Source: Citrus sinensis
Lineage: Eukaryota > Streptophyta > Magnoliopsida > Sapindales > Rutaceae
Length of the DNA stretch: 64,000 bases
Direction of reading: 5' to 3'
Assembly: GCF_022201045.2 (NCBI RefSeq)
Contig: NC_068557.1
Coordinates: 8,246,001 to 8,310,000, forward strand
Part shown: piece by piece, positions 24,442 through 37,051 of the stretch
Layout: every line of letters begins with the position of its first letter
Numbering within the stretch: position 1 is the first letter of the stretch
Program-made: the position numbers and the translations under genes
Notes under the pieces: model-generated
What the model was told of the DNA's origin: nothing
The model's database searches: none
The model's input: only the letters and a program-made list of their open reading frames with translations

Positions 24442-25890
24442 GGCGTTAAGAAGTTGTGATTTTCAAAGGCTTTTCAAGGGGTTATAAAAACTAAGAAGCA
24501 AGATAAGAATATTGGAGAGATTAAAATTTAAATGAAGGGGCTTTGTATTTGGAATTTGATTATATGCTTTGCAAACAAGGCATCATCAGACTCGCATCAC
24601 CGAGTTTGCCTTAAAACAAAACCAAAATAAATAAATAAATAAATAAATAAAAAAAGAGCCGTAACTGATAGCCAACTCACTCAGCAGAAGGCAACAAAAC
24701 ACAACACAACACAACAACCAGTTGCGTACTTGCGTTTGATGTTTAATTTCTGTCCTCAATGACTATATCTGTTAAGACCCTTCTAGTTGTTGCTGCAACC
24801 GGAGCGAAGATTTTCCTTCCTCTATTCAAAAAGATAAAACTACTGTTCGATCTCTTTTGTTAAATAATTTATTTTTATTTATTGTTTTTATGGGGTTCCA
24901 TTTTTGGCAATTGAACTCGTTCGGTTACTTGCTTATTTATTATGTTCGTACGGTCATCCCAAACTTCAATTGCACTCCTTGTGAGTTAGAAGTAACTTTT
25001 TGTTTGTAGGGGGCTCCAATGAATAAATATGCTGTCACATGCTAAATCCAACTGCATTTTATTTTCTTTATTTAGTTCAGTACTTTCCATTCTTCTCATC
25101 TTCAATGATTATGGGCTTCAATGATGATAAGGCTAGTGGTAGTTTATGATATGATTTTAGAATATTTCAATACAAGTAGTTTCAAATTTTATAAAATGTT
25201 TAATGTGGATAGTGTAGAGGGATCTCTGGACCATAGCTTGAAAATTTACATTTAATAAAATAAGTACTTGAGCCCATTCTACGATGGGTTTAACCGTTTT
25301 ACCGCATACCCTCATCTCTTCTTGGCAAATATTTTAATTTCTAAGATTTGACATCAAAATCTACCTTCGGTCCCCTGCCTGGTAGGGAGAAAACAATGCT
25401 TTTGTTTTGTCCCATCCAACCTAAGCTAACAGTAATACTTGTAAAGTGCAAAACCCTACTGTTTCCTCTCTTATCTTTTCAATTGTCCCTCGGAAGATTG
25501 AAGGGCCACCACTCAACATCAAGATTTTTCCACACCTGCATTGCCGACATTATTTGATATTTTTCCATATCTAATGCAAACACATTGTAAACTGGTTCAG
25601 CTTGTACAGTACAACAACAGTGCAATTCTCACCGTCACAAATATCAGTTGCCCTGAAGATGAGGAAGGAAGAATCAGCTTAACGAATTCATCTTTTTATG
25701 GATTGTGGAGAATGAAGTTCGCATAAGCTGATCCGCTGAGATGCGCACACACGCAACAAGCAGGAGCGGACTGTGAATTTGTGAGGAAACTGAACGCAAA
25801 ACTAAAGAACATGAGTTACAGCGACAGCAAGAAAGAGCGAGAGCTGAGAGCTTAGCAATTCCTAGCCTCCAAAATTATTGAAATATTCCT
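24442..25890. other. Intergenic promoter region of the DUF3754 gene
   Basis: It lies between two minus-strand genes in tandem. It contains the upstream region of the DUF3754 gene, an AAAT microsatellite (about 24626-24652) and a CAACA-rich stretch (about 24692-24720). Frames at 25348-25726 match nothing known. Confidence 0.5.
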
Positions 25891-26268
25891 CGGTCAACAA
25901 GAGAGCAAAAAATCCCCATAGAGATGAAATGTAATATGTATATATATTTTGGCCTACCAAATAACAATAAGGAGAAATCTGAATTTTTCCCCTTCTTCCC
26001 ACAACTTATCTCTCACCTGCCCATCTAACATCTAAAGTTATATACATGGTGTTGAGTTGGCTCTTCTGTAGGTGTATTTACAATAAACCTATCTCAGGGT
26101 TTGTATACTCTGGCTTCTGCGAATCTGCAGTAACCACAAAATTATCTCCCTTCAATGAGTAACAGGTTACAAACTCCTGCCACATGCATCTTGCATTCAT
26201 CATTTCTTAGCAATTTTCCAACCCAGGTATCAATTTTAACCTCAACGTCAACATGGGGAAGAATGTTA
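25891..26268 (-). other. Probable 3' UTR of the DEUBAD protein gene
   Basis: The stretch directly follows the stop codon at 26269-26271 on the minus strand. No coding potential of its own. The transcript end cannot be placed from sequence alone. Confidence 0.45.
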
Positions 26269-29200
26269 TTAGTGATTCCAAGACCTCAAGTATGGCTTCC
26301 CCATTGGATCATGCAAAGTAGGATTCTGATTTGGCATGTTCATCCAACCCATCTCGTCTGGCATCACAGAATCACGCCCACCCAAGTAGTCAAGTGGATG
26401 AGCTGGGTTTGGTAATGCATTACTCATCCCAGGAACACCTCCGGCCATCAATCCATAGTTCCTTGAAGAAATAAACTGCTCATTTGCTCCTACCGAATCA
26501 TAAGGATTAACCGAACGTAATTGGCTACAGCTGGGTAGAACACTATACAGACTCTGATCTGCGTTGCTTCCATTCCCGACGCTCGGGCTCTGGATACTAA
26601 CTCCACCTGAATTGGTCCAGCCACCACGAACTTGATGCTCACCAGAAAACCAGTTCTGACTCAACAATTCTCCACCGTTTAAGCGAGATTCAAGAGGCTC
26701 CGAAATGTGGACAGGATTGACATTCCAATTATGCATGTTTCCCAGTTGCAAGTTTTCTTGCCTTGGAATTAAGTATCTACCTCTGTCGGAGAAAATATTC
26801 TGTGACATGTTCTGTTGCATGAAAAACTCATTCATCCTCTTCTGCCCCTGCTCAAGTGGCAATGATGTCTCCAAATGCTCCTGGAAATGTCCAGGGAACT
26901 GGCCATCATCTGCCATCATTGAGTTGTCTGGTGGTTGGAAATGGAGCCCTGTCTGTTTCTGCTCTTGATGATATGATAACATCTCCCGGCCCTTGAAAAG
27001 AGATTGCAGGAGCTCATTTCGGCCGTGGTTTTGATATGAGCTTAAGGCACCATCATCTGGTTGCCTGTGCAACAAATCTTTACTCATGTCTTCTTGATGC
27101 AAGTCAGATTCCAGATCAATCAATCGAGTCCTTTGATCTTGGTTATGTTGTGGATTCATAAGTGGCAACCCACTGGTAGTAAATTCATGGCTTGCAGTAG
27201 AATCATAGAAAGAATGAGGCCTACTAATGGCTTGCCAGACATCTCCACCAGTAGAAAGCGGAACTTCCCGATTGACAGCATCATCTGCAGTGTTCATTTG
27301 CTCTGAGTTCCCACGTACATCTGACGAAGAATTATCTGAGTTATGGGCAACGTGATCCTTTTCAGGATCCACACTTATGTGGTTTAACTCATGGCTCCCA
27401 CTAGGGTAAATGACCGGCTCAGGTGATTGATTCCATGGGGAGCCCGGGTCAGAGTCTCCATCATCTTTTATGTTAGACTCATGGTCTACATGGTTTAACT
27501 CATGGCTCTCACTATGGCAAGCAATCTGCTCAGGAGACTGATTCCATGGAGAACCCTGGGCACCATCCACATTTTCTTCTATGTTAGACTCATGGTTTGT
27601 TGCTACAATTTCCTTCTTATCCTGTGGTGGACTTTCAGGGTTCTCTCTTGTTTCATCCTGAACGCCAGAGTTCTCTTCCTCCTCATCCTGAACGCCAGAG
27701 TTCTCTTCCTCCTCGTCCTGAACGCCGCCAGAGTTCTCTTCCTCCTCGTCCTGCACGCCGCCAGAGTTCTCTTCCTCCTCATCCTGAATGCCAGAGTTCT
27801 CTTCCTCCTCATCCTGAATGCCAGAGTTCTCTTTCTCCTCATCCTGGACACCATATAACAAACAATCAAGTTAAACATAGTACCACCGGGAAGATTTAAA
27901 CTCCGCAAGAACATAGAGACAAAGGTTCAGTATGTCTTCTGAACACAAGCTATGTTATGCACAACAGTCCGTCCATGCAAGCATGAACAGAAATTTCATC
28001 AGAAATGGACGAAAAGACACCCATTAAAAGAGAGAGAAAGAGAGACGGTAATAGCAAGAAAGTCCGAATAACTGACCTCAATCTGACATTCTAGTTTGTC
28101 CATCATCTCTTGCCTCAGAGACAATGTGACTTCCCACAGCTGTTTCTTTCTTTCTTTCCAGTTGACAAAAAATGCAGGGAGATCTTCAGTGGCCAATTTC
28201 AACCTACAGAAACACAAAATAAAATTCAGGAGTAACTCAAAAGACTTTTATTAATTTACAAAAAATGTACACTTCCAAGCAAACTAACCAATGCTCATGC
28301 AACTTCTTCTTCTGCTCTTCTTCCAGAAATACTTCATAAGGTTGAACATGCAAACTCTCCAAGTTGCCTAAAACACGGTTCATCGACCGGCACTGAATGC
28401 TCTTACCAGACTGCTTCATACTCTTAACAAGTTCATGCTGCTTCCTGCTAATCTGACAAATTCCAAAAGACGTTATCAGCAAGAACCTCCAAAACACCAA
28501 AACCACATTTGATCTCCTCAATCAATGTTTTGGAATTATAACTTTATGACTGAGGTAAATCATGAGCTTGGTAAGACTGACATGAATGTAGGACAGGAAG
28601 CTAAGACAGGAGAGACTTGAAAATCATGAAATCCCAGTGGCAGAATTTTAAAGGTGTCATAGGAATGAAACCAAAACCACTGCAGAAGACAAAATTCCAA
28701 AGCTTTTGACACCAGAGAAATCCAGATTTGAGAAACAATTACATGGCAAACAAAAAGGTGCTTGACAGCTTGCTGGAAAAGTCTGAAGGGGTTGTAGGAA
28801 AGATCCAGGATAAAAATCCTATCACTGTCAGTATTGGATAGGAAAGTACCTGACCCATTGACCACAGCCAAGAAAAAAAGGGGAAAGCAAGTACATACAA
28901 GTGAATACCTAACACATGTTTCAACACAATCTTACACCAGACCAAAAAGTGAATTTCAGCAGTGGCCCGTTTTCTTATTCATGAGTACTGTAATTCTGTT
29001 ACTTTTTTTTTTATCTGGTAACCCAGACTACTGCACCAACCCGGACCATGGTCTGCTCCGGCTAGGCCCTAAACTAGGGGTCAGTCGGGTGCCCCAACCC
29101 CAATACCCGAGAGACAACAAAGGGTGGAATTTATAAGCTCACCAGAAGGACTGAACCAGAGACCTGGATACAGCCAAGCACCAGATCCCAAGCCCTCAAC

Positions 29201-32200
29201 CAAGCGGGCTGCCCCTTTGGGGCATTTTGCATTAGTTCTTTAATAATTTTTTATTTATGTCGGCAGTGTTATCTTATAGTCTTCACTCAGTTGAGAGTGG
29301 TAAAGTGTTATACAATCTTTGCAACCCTTTAATGTGGATTAGTTAAATAACGGTTTTAATTTTTCATCAAAAGCTGCTTGTTAAGTTACCACTTGAACTA
29401 AAAGGGGCACAAACAATAGTATTAAACACTCGAACAAATATTACAGAAAATTAAATAAAATTGTAATTAAAATCAAAGTTAAATCATTCAAGAAGGATCA
29501 TTTTTCCATTCATAGAATCACAATGAGTTACCAAGCAGTTCCTGCTTTATCAGATATTTAATAAGCTTTTTAAACTTGAACAAAAATTAAAGAGATGCCT
29601 AACCTTGACATATGACATGTACTGGGCTCCATCATTATGGTGGATATTGTGCTTGTTTAGCTTATATCCCTTTTTCAATTTTGTTCCCACATTTAGCACA
29701 TTCTCTGAAGCAATCAATGAATTTGTAGATTTGTTCTTTTTGAAACCTTTATCATAGTTCCTGAGACTCATGGAAATTTATAAGATCAATCACAATCAAA
29801 TGAGAGATATATAATTCCCAGAGAAACAAGAAGCCAGAACAAACTTATAAAGGAGCCATGAAAACAATAACCGAATAAGTTTTAAGCTCATCAATACAGG
29901 GCATGATAATTCCTCTTTTCGTGACATAAGAGATCCAGGAAATAAGCATAAATACAAAAAATGTTGGGGTCTAATGACAAGCAAAGACACTAACAAGGAA
30001 AAAGAGATATCATTGTGACAAGAAACTATGCCCAGATGCATTTCACCAGAGATATTATTTGGGCAATAACATCTGACACATCCAGAACAAAGTTTAACAT
30101 ATTTTAAGTATGAAAATCAAGAAAGTAAATCTGTCCTTAGTTTGCACACATTAAACCCAGCCAGTGATACTAGTTAAAAGAAGAAATATGCGTAACACAT
30201 TAAAATAAATAAATGAATGAGATAAAACAACACCAAATCCAAAATAAATAAATGAATGAGATAAAACAACATCAAATCCTACCCAAACTATGCTTTTGCA
30301 ATTACTGGAAATAGTCAACCAGTCCCAAAAACAAGAAGATAGCCAGCCTCTAACGCCTATCAGAGACACATCAATGAAAGCATACAAACATATATTCTTG
30401 CAAGTTGCGAGAGGGGGGGGGGGGGAATTGACAAAAGAAGAAGAAATTTTCTTCCAAAAATCCTTATATGAAGGTATAAAACAGAAAATCTATGTCTAAA
30501 TTATGTACAATAAATCTTGCAGATTTGAGTGCTATTGCTTGTTGATCTAAGTTACCTTTTGTGAAGTTCTCCTCCCTTCATAACTGAGGAGTTCTGGTTA
30601 TCACTACTACATGCTTTCTCATCTGCTACCCATGAACATGATTCAGATGTTGCAGTAACATCCTGCTCAAGGTCATGCGGTCTAGATTCATAAGCATTTG
30701 AGGAAATTCTTTTCTCTACATCCCTTCTCAACCTAAAACAACTCATTAAAGACACGTAATGAGATAAAACACCATCAAGGAAAGGGTAACAAATGAAAAA
30801 AGGTGTGTGTATTCAATTATTCTCCAGCCATGTTGTTCATACATTATAAACAGTGGATGCCTTCATGTTCCAATGAAATTCAAAGAGTTGAAGCAATTCA
30901 AAGTTGAGTTGCAATGGAACATGAAGAAGTCTACATTTTATAAAAAGCAAACATCTGAACGTCTTTCAAGTTGTACAAAAGAAATATTAGAAAAGGAATA
31001 ACTAGAAAATCACCAATTATTAATCATGCAATCACAACAATATTTCAGCCATAAAAAAAGCTCCTCATTTAGGTTGTAAAAACCCATTTCATCAGATACA
31101 CTCCAGTGAGCTAATTCCACTAAGATATCTGAAGCCCCATCATCTCCAAATAAAATTAAAAACATAAAAACTTGCACAACAAGATAGTTTGAGTAAAATC
31201 AGAATGTAAATCTCTCATTAACTTCCATGTAACAACAAATCAGATTGTAAATTAATGAGCAATCATCTTTCTCCAAAATCAGAAACACACACTCTGCGTG
31301 ACTTATGAGTTATCTGAAGTAAAGAAGGTGGAAGCTACTGCCTCCACATAACATTAACAATTTACAGGGAAAAAAAAATTGAGACATGAATATCAACCTC
31401 CAAATCTTCGGTAAAATTTCCTTTTCTGGATCTTTGCAGCTTTCCCATCTTTGCTTCAACTTCTGCAAGTACTCTAGAATACTGCAAAGACAAAGCATTA
31501 CTACATAATTTGGGCAAATGCACCAGTTCAAACAACAGTATGACAAGAGGTGTAAATATTGGCTACAACCACATACTCATTATGATATTTCTGCAACTCC
31601 AAGAAGTATGCTTTTTTATCGGCCTTTAAAGATCGTTCCTTGTGAAGAACTGCATCAGGATGAAAATTGCCTGAACAAAGTGAAGCACCCCTGCAGCAAT
31701 TTTTTTCCATTACATAAACTAACCCGGATCTTGGACTAGGGATAAGTCTTTCAAGGACCATAAAGTACATTATACGTCCATCTTTCACATTCTATATCAT
31801 GCTGAAGCATACAAATAGCTTATAAATAAAGCTGCAGTTGTGATAAAGTTTGTTTCATACAAGCTTGGACACAGTAGACCCAAATGATACCAAATAATGT
31901 GAACCAAGTGATAACCTGACAATACTTATTTCTTTTCTCACTTTGATTAGCAGGTTAAATTTTCCAGATTCCCTTGTTACCCTGCCACGACCCAAAACAA
32001 GCATAACTGCAATACACTATCATGAGAATGAAATAAAACAGTCATCTCAAGACAAGAGGCACGTCATTCTTTCATATCTCTCTCTCTTTCTAATCATCCA
32101 ACCTATAACTTAATCCAAAATCACTAATCCTTCTCACTACCCTTCGTCTGACTGCTTGTGCTTGCAAATCAGCTTAAAAGTATTCTTAAATCTTGACATA

Positions 32201-33040
32201 TACCAGTGGCATAAAACATATCTGTATATCGAAAATCAGACTAGCGGAAGTTACCGCGAAGGAATAGAATACTGCTTTCCACATAAGCCTTTAACCGTTC
32301 TTACTAATATAACCACAAGAAGAAAAGTGAACATGCATATTATGTGAATCATTAATGCATGCTTATGTCTGAGTGTGAGTTTGGATAATTTACGAGATGC
32401 ATGTATGAGATGTGTGTGTATTTTGTCTATAGTTACATAATTTGTGCGCAATTGTTTCTTAAGTAAATACTTGCCATTTGAGAAATGGACTTCCAAAGTG
32501 AAAATTTTCCCCAGTAAGTAATGCTTCCACAACTTGCTCAGCATTTTGCGAACTGGGAAGAAACTGTTTGAGATAGTTTCTCTCTTCTTCTGATAATTGA
32601 GTCTGCCAAACCTGTAACAAGTTCCATACAAATGGATATAACAAAACTTGAGCTCCAGAAAACACTATTTGCAGCAAAATAGTACGTAATAATAACTATA
32701 GACTTTTAGTTACCTCATACGAGAGCACCTCAGTCAAATTCTCCAACTCAAAAATTTCTTGGGGAACAGAAAAAGCATCCGCTAAATGGCCCAAAACAGT
32801 TTTTGAACCCGAAACAGAATCAGTAAATGGCTTTGAAATCCTTCGACTTATCCCAATCTGTTCCTGTTTGGCAATGACCTTTTTTTTACTTTCATCCCAC
32901 TTAAGGGAAATATTTGATTTCGAGTTCAAACCATTTTGTAGTGATCCCAATTTTCTCTTCTTCATCTTATAATCCTCCAAAGGACTACAACCTCCAACAC
33001 TAACACCATTCAATCTTTTTCTCCACTGATCAGCCGCCAT
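26269..33040 (-). CDS. DEUBAD-domain nuclear protein, NFRKB-like, 9 exons
   Basis: Coding exons on the minus strand: 32714-33040, 32475-32611, 31567-31690, 31398-31471, 30556-30732, 29604-29760, 28289-28452, 28077-28203, 26269-27843; about 953 residues. It begins MAADQWRKRLNG. Residues about 109-220 match the plant NFRKB/DEUBAD module (WQTQLSEEERNYLKQFLPSS, GNFHPDAVLHKE, YLQKLKQRWESCKDPEKEI), known from INO80-associated nuclear factor related to kappa-B-binding proteins; Arabidopsis At5g13950 is the likely relative. A role in chromatin is inferred. Intron 2 must use a GC donor (TG/GCAAGT at 32474-32473) to keep frame. The exon 3/4 junction is the least certain: GTT/GTAGCC joined to GAG/TAC fits protein similarity, though a stronger-looking acceptor lies 10 bp upstream. 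Exon 9 opens with an acidic repeat and is otherwise Gln/Ser/Asn-rich, probably disordered. A 5'-UTR intron donor may lie near 33546. Confidence 0.85.
27640..27843 (-). repeat. Coding minisatellite, acidic decapeptide repeat
   Basis: Six units of 30 or 33 bp, plus a degenerate seventh, encode DEEEENSG followed by IQ, VQ or GVQ. The array starts right at the 3' splice site of exon 9. Unit length is always a multiple of three, so copy-number change keeps the frame. It is followed by a two-copy repeat of about 36 residues containing GSPWNQSPE and SHELNH (about 27350-27590). Confidence 0.9.
29003..29215 (-). mobile_element. tRNA-derived SINE in intron 6 of the DEUBAD gene
   Basis: On the minus strand the element begins GGGGCAGCCCGCTTGG and has a pol III A-box-like TGGTTGAGGGCTTGG (about 29190-29204) and a B-box GGTTCAGTCC (29148-29157), spaced about 35 bp apart as in tRNA genes. 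It ends in an A-rich tail (29003-29012 as T on the plus strand). The 213-bp length and composition fit plant SINEs; the 3' body is not a tRNA. It lies in the sense orientation of the host gene. No clear target-site duplication was found, so the outer limits may be off by a few bases. Confidence 0.75.
30202..30279. repeat. 39-bp tandem duplication in intron 5 of the DEUBAD gene
   Basis: Two adjacent copies start at 30202 and 30241, both AAAATAAATAAATGAATGAG and onward, differing by one base. Local duplication without visible function. Confidence 0.9.
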
Positions 33041-34224
33041 TGACACAATATGTCAAAAAATCCCTAGCTAAAGCACTTATAGTAGTTACCGTCCATACGA
33101 AACTACAAACCACCAATAACCACATACAATTACTTCAATGGAATAAAAACCCATTAACTTAAGCCGATGAATCACCAGATAATAGAACTGATACTGAAAA
33201 AACAAAATAAACACAAGAGTTCAAGGAAGCAACAACAATATTCAACAATCACCAAATTAGTTCACGACTCCATAGTATAAATTTTACTAAGCTATTTTTA
33301 ATGAAAAAGAAAATAAATAAGCCACAAATCCAGGCCAAATTTCAGTAAAACGAAAAAACAATCTTCAACATCCAACAATGCAACTGAAAAGAATTAAACC
33401 ATTTGAATTAACACAATACAGACCCAAAACCAATTATCCCCCAGATAAAGAAGACAATGAAAAAGAACGTAATTAAGAACTCGAATTAGCGAAAAAATAA
33501 GAAAATAAAACCTAAAATAAAAAGGCACAGAACAAAAAGTAATACCTGAAATTAACTCTAACTCTGGCCCACTAAATCAGCAGCGAAAACCTATAATAAC
33601 AAAATTAAATTAAATTAAATTATCGTATTTATTTAATAACGGCACGGGCGACAGAGCAGCGAGAGATTAAAAAGATGGGGTTTCGTATAATTGTATTATC
33701 CGATTAGGTTTTTTCTTTTTTCTTTTTTCCCCTCTCTTTTGTGGAGACGAGTGAAAGAGAGTGGAGAGGCAACCAAAAACAAACAGAAACACGAAAAACA
33801 AATGGGATGATGAGCTGATTGATGGAGAAAAAGATCGGACGACTGAGGTTGGTCGCAACCGTGATGGTGATTAGTGTAACATTCTGTCTTTCAATCGGGC
33901 GCTTGGGCGCGGCTCAGCTCGGCTCGATCCACGGCTTGTCTTTGTTTGTCACTTCCTCTAAGTCCGCTCTATTTTTCCCTTTTTTTTTTGCCTTTTTCTT
34001 CTTATCCGTGTCGGTGGTGCATATTTATTTATTCATATTTTTTTTTTTAGTTTTTCATTTTTGTGCATGTGTGTGATTTTAATGGTAAGATGAGATGATT
34101 TCTCCTCTCACTGATAGATTAGGAAAAAAAGAAAAATCAAAGATTTGATGTTGATTTTTTATTGGTAATGGAGTGTTCTCTCTCACCTAACTAAATTTAT
34201 ACTTTTTATCAAGGGATGTTAATT
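33041..34224. other. 5' flank of the DEUBAD gene
   Basis: It includes the likely 5' UTR and promoter of the minus-strand DEUBAD gene, with a possible 5'-UTR intron (donor GTATTACT on the minus strand near 33546) and CT/GA-rich sequence at about 33705-33790. A short frame at 33819-34076 is low-complexity and is not called. Confidence 0.45.
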
Positions 34225-34232
34225 GGTGCAAT

Positions 34233-35110
34233 TAGAGATGCCCAATGGGACAGCCATCAAAGGAAGGTCCATGAGTGCTCGTGCTCGTATCATACCGTGC
34301 ACATTATGTGTTTTGTACCATTTCATACCGTACCTAATTTTTTTGCTTAAGCTCAGCCCGACACACGTGCCGTGTGCACTCATGTCATGGCCACACATGC
34401 TATGTCGTGCCAAACAAAAGAAGTTAGTATACTTTTTTTAAGCCTATATACTTTTTTGGATCTATGTGTCTTTATTTAAATTTAATAGAATAGAAAATTC
34501 AAAACTCAAGTGTATATTCAATAATAATAAACTAAAAATAGTAAGAGAATATAATATTAATGACTAAATTTGACCTTATGGTATTATAATTCCTTTTTAA
34601 TACTTAACAACGACAATAATAATAAATTTTTCTTAATAGTTAATTTAATTATTATCTTGAACTTACATAGAGTTATAGATCATAACTCAATAATATTAAT
34701 ACATATATTATAAAATCATGATATTTATAATTTTATTTATTAAATCATGATATCGATTATTTTTTACTAAATTATAAATATAAATCAATTATAGTATTTT
34801 TTTTTCAAACTATGAATTAAATGAATTTAAAAGATTCAATTTTAAGTTATTTGTAAAATCATAAAATTTTAATTTTACTTTCATAAAAAAAGTGAAACGT
34901 GTTTATTGTTGGCTTTTTTACATATTGTGCTTTAACTTATTTCTGATCGTACCGTACTTTTAAAACCCACGTGCCTAGAATTCTAAGTCTAATTTAGCCT
35001 GCGTGTATGTTGTGTCGTGCCATGTGTCCCATCAAAACGTGCTTGTGCTATAGGGATACGTGCTATGCCCATACCGTGCCACGTGCCGTCCAGCCCATTT
35101 GTCATCTTTA
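34233..35110. mobile_element. Non-autonomous hAT-like transposon (878 bp)
   Basis: The left end TAGAGATGCCCAATGGG and the inverted right end TAAAGATGACAAATGGG match at most positions and have the hAT-type GATG..AATGGG signature. The flanks GGTGCAAT (34225-34232) and AATGCAAT (35111-35118) agree at 6 of 8 positions, the length expected of a hAT target duplication. Subterminal sequence is rich in CGTGCC/CGTGCT motifs, while the middle is AT-rich. There is no transposase frame, so it needed a helper element. Two small frames at about 34219-34441 are shadows. Confidence 0.78.
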
Positions 35111-35118
35111 AATGCAAT

Positions 35119-36490
35119 TAATTGATTTAACACTATTAATGTTACTTTTCATGTTATTAAAATATTGCCAATTGTTATTGATAAATGATGACACAAATTT
35201 TATCTTCATCCTACACTCGTGAATTTACCTTGTTTTGTTATGTAATAGTCATTTGTTGAGTTTATTTTCTTTGTTTTATCCCAATTGCTGACTGCTTGAT
35301 TTGACTTTATTTGATTTTTATTTAGTTACTATTATGATTATTTACAAATAATACAATGCAATCTAATATATTGAATAACCCTTGAGCATGTAATCCAATT
35401 TATTTAACTTTTGTAGTTAGTGGTGTCAATTACATCTAATCTATATGAAATTTTGGGAGTCAACATGATATGAGAGCCCAAATAGATTCATACGGGGCTC
35501 ACAAGTTGGGCATAAAAAGTAAATAAATGAACAATGCACTAAATATTAGTGATTTATGGAATTTTTATATGTAGAATTTCTAAGATTGTGCAAATGAACG
35601 GGAGTTGTGAAGGATAAAATGCGTGAATTGTTGAATTGAAAGAAAAAAAAAATTAGTATCTTGAATTATTGATGATACATCTAATTCATTTAAATTGACT
35701 AACTAATTCTCATCCAATTCAATAATTACAGAAAATAGAAACACAAATTTTCATCCATCTTATTTTTTATTATAGATCTCGTTGTTGTAAATGAGATAAA
35801 TTTGAGAAAATATAAATCTCAATTGAGGATTTAAAAAAAAAATGTTTTCTAATGCTGTGGAGAATACAATATTTAAAATTATATACTACCTACACATCTT
35901 TTCGGGGAAAAAAAAAAACTGCCAATAAGTTTATATTTATTTAATTATTTTAAAGCGAAGAATAATAATTACTAATTGTGTTTGGCTTGGGCTAGCCCTA
36001 GTGCCAAGCCGTTCATGGTTTGGTTTGAATAGTTAAAGCAGAAGGCAACTTGTGGTCTGTATGATATTGTGGACTTTTTGAGGTTTCAAAGTAAACGTTT
36101 TATCCTTTTTCTTATTGATGTATGGTCTCCCTCCTTTATTGCTGTTTGTTCTGTGACTTGTGCTTCGCATTCACATTGTTTCAATTTATTTCTTTTTTTC
36201 GTATTGATCGAGAATAGTTGGAAGGGATATTATAATTTTATCGTTTAATTTCTTTTAACATATTATGTTTTTTAACAATTATTTTTTCTTATTAATGTTT
36301 AAAATTTTATTATTTTACCACTAAATCGTTTAAAGTTAATATAATTTACAATAAAGGTCTATTTTACCCTCAACCTATGTAAGTATAATTTAATTTTTTG
36401 AATTAAAAAATAAAATTAATTATTTAGAGAGAATGGTTTTATTAATTGAGCATTTTAGATATCTATAATAATCAATTGATAAAATTGTAA
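35119..36490. other. AT-rich intergenic DNA between two MITE-like elements
   Basis: I find no reading frame of note, no RNA gene and no clear repeat ends. Composition is very AT-rich with short homopolymers. Confidence 0.5.
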
Positions 36491-36499
36491 GTATCATAA

Positions 36500-37042
36500 G
36501 GGTGGGGCTATTTGAACCCACCAAATTTCTCTCTACACCCATTTTAAAAAATAAATTCATTATTAAATATTTAAAATTTAAAAATCTTGAAAATATCCTT
36601 CACTAATCTTTTTCTTTCTCTATCTTACAATTGTGTATTCTCTCTCACCTCTTGTATTCTATAAACTGAACACTCAATTTTACTTTCTTTTTAATTTTTT
36701 GGTCTTTCTAAGTATATTATCATCTTTATTTTATGCATTCTATATATAAGAATTTTTTTTCCTTGATTTTTAGTTTTTTTTCATTAATTTATATATTCAT
36801 TAATTTTCATAACTAATAAAAAATTATTGATTTTCATTTTAAAATTGTGAGTTTTGTTCCTCTTAGTTAGTGATATCAATAATTTGTAGCTAAAATAATA
36901 TATTTGAATTAATTGATGAGAACTTATGAAATTGAGAAGAAATGGTTAATTATGTAACTTTTTCAAAAATTATTTGCATAATAAAATTCTTAATTAAAAA
37001 GAAAGTGTATGCAGTAAATTGGTGAGTTCAAACAGCCCACCC
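36500..37042. mobile_element. MULE-like MITE (543 bp)
   Basis: The left end GGGTGGGGCTATTTGAACCC and the reverse-complemented right end GGGTGGGCTGTTTGAACTC form inverted repeats that continue imperfectly for about 40 bp (CACCAAATTT against CACCAATTTA). The flanks GTATCATAA (36491-36499) and GAATTATAA (37043-37051) agree at 7 of 9 positions, the 9-bp duplication typical of Mutator-like elements. The interior is AT-rich and noncoding. Confidence 0.72.
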
Positions 37043-37051
37043 GAATTATAA

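Noticed and set aside
27502..27914. Plus- and minus-strand repetitive frames over the minisatellite
   Set aside because: They are alternative-frame readings of the same 30/33-bp repeat that encodes the acidic tract of the DEUBAD protein.
32459..32470. GT donor (CAA/GTATTT) for intron 2 of the DEUBAD gene
   Set aside because: Joining from this site to the exon starting at 31690 shifts the frame and reaches a stop soon after; the GC donor keeps the conserved protein.
33819..34076. 85-codon frame with hydrophobic C-terminus upstream of the DEUBAD gene
   Set aside because: The Phe-rich end comes from poly-T runs; there is no homology, no clear promoter, and it lies in a 5' flank.
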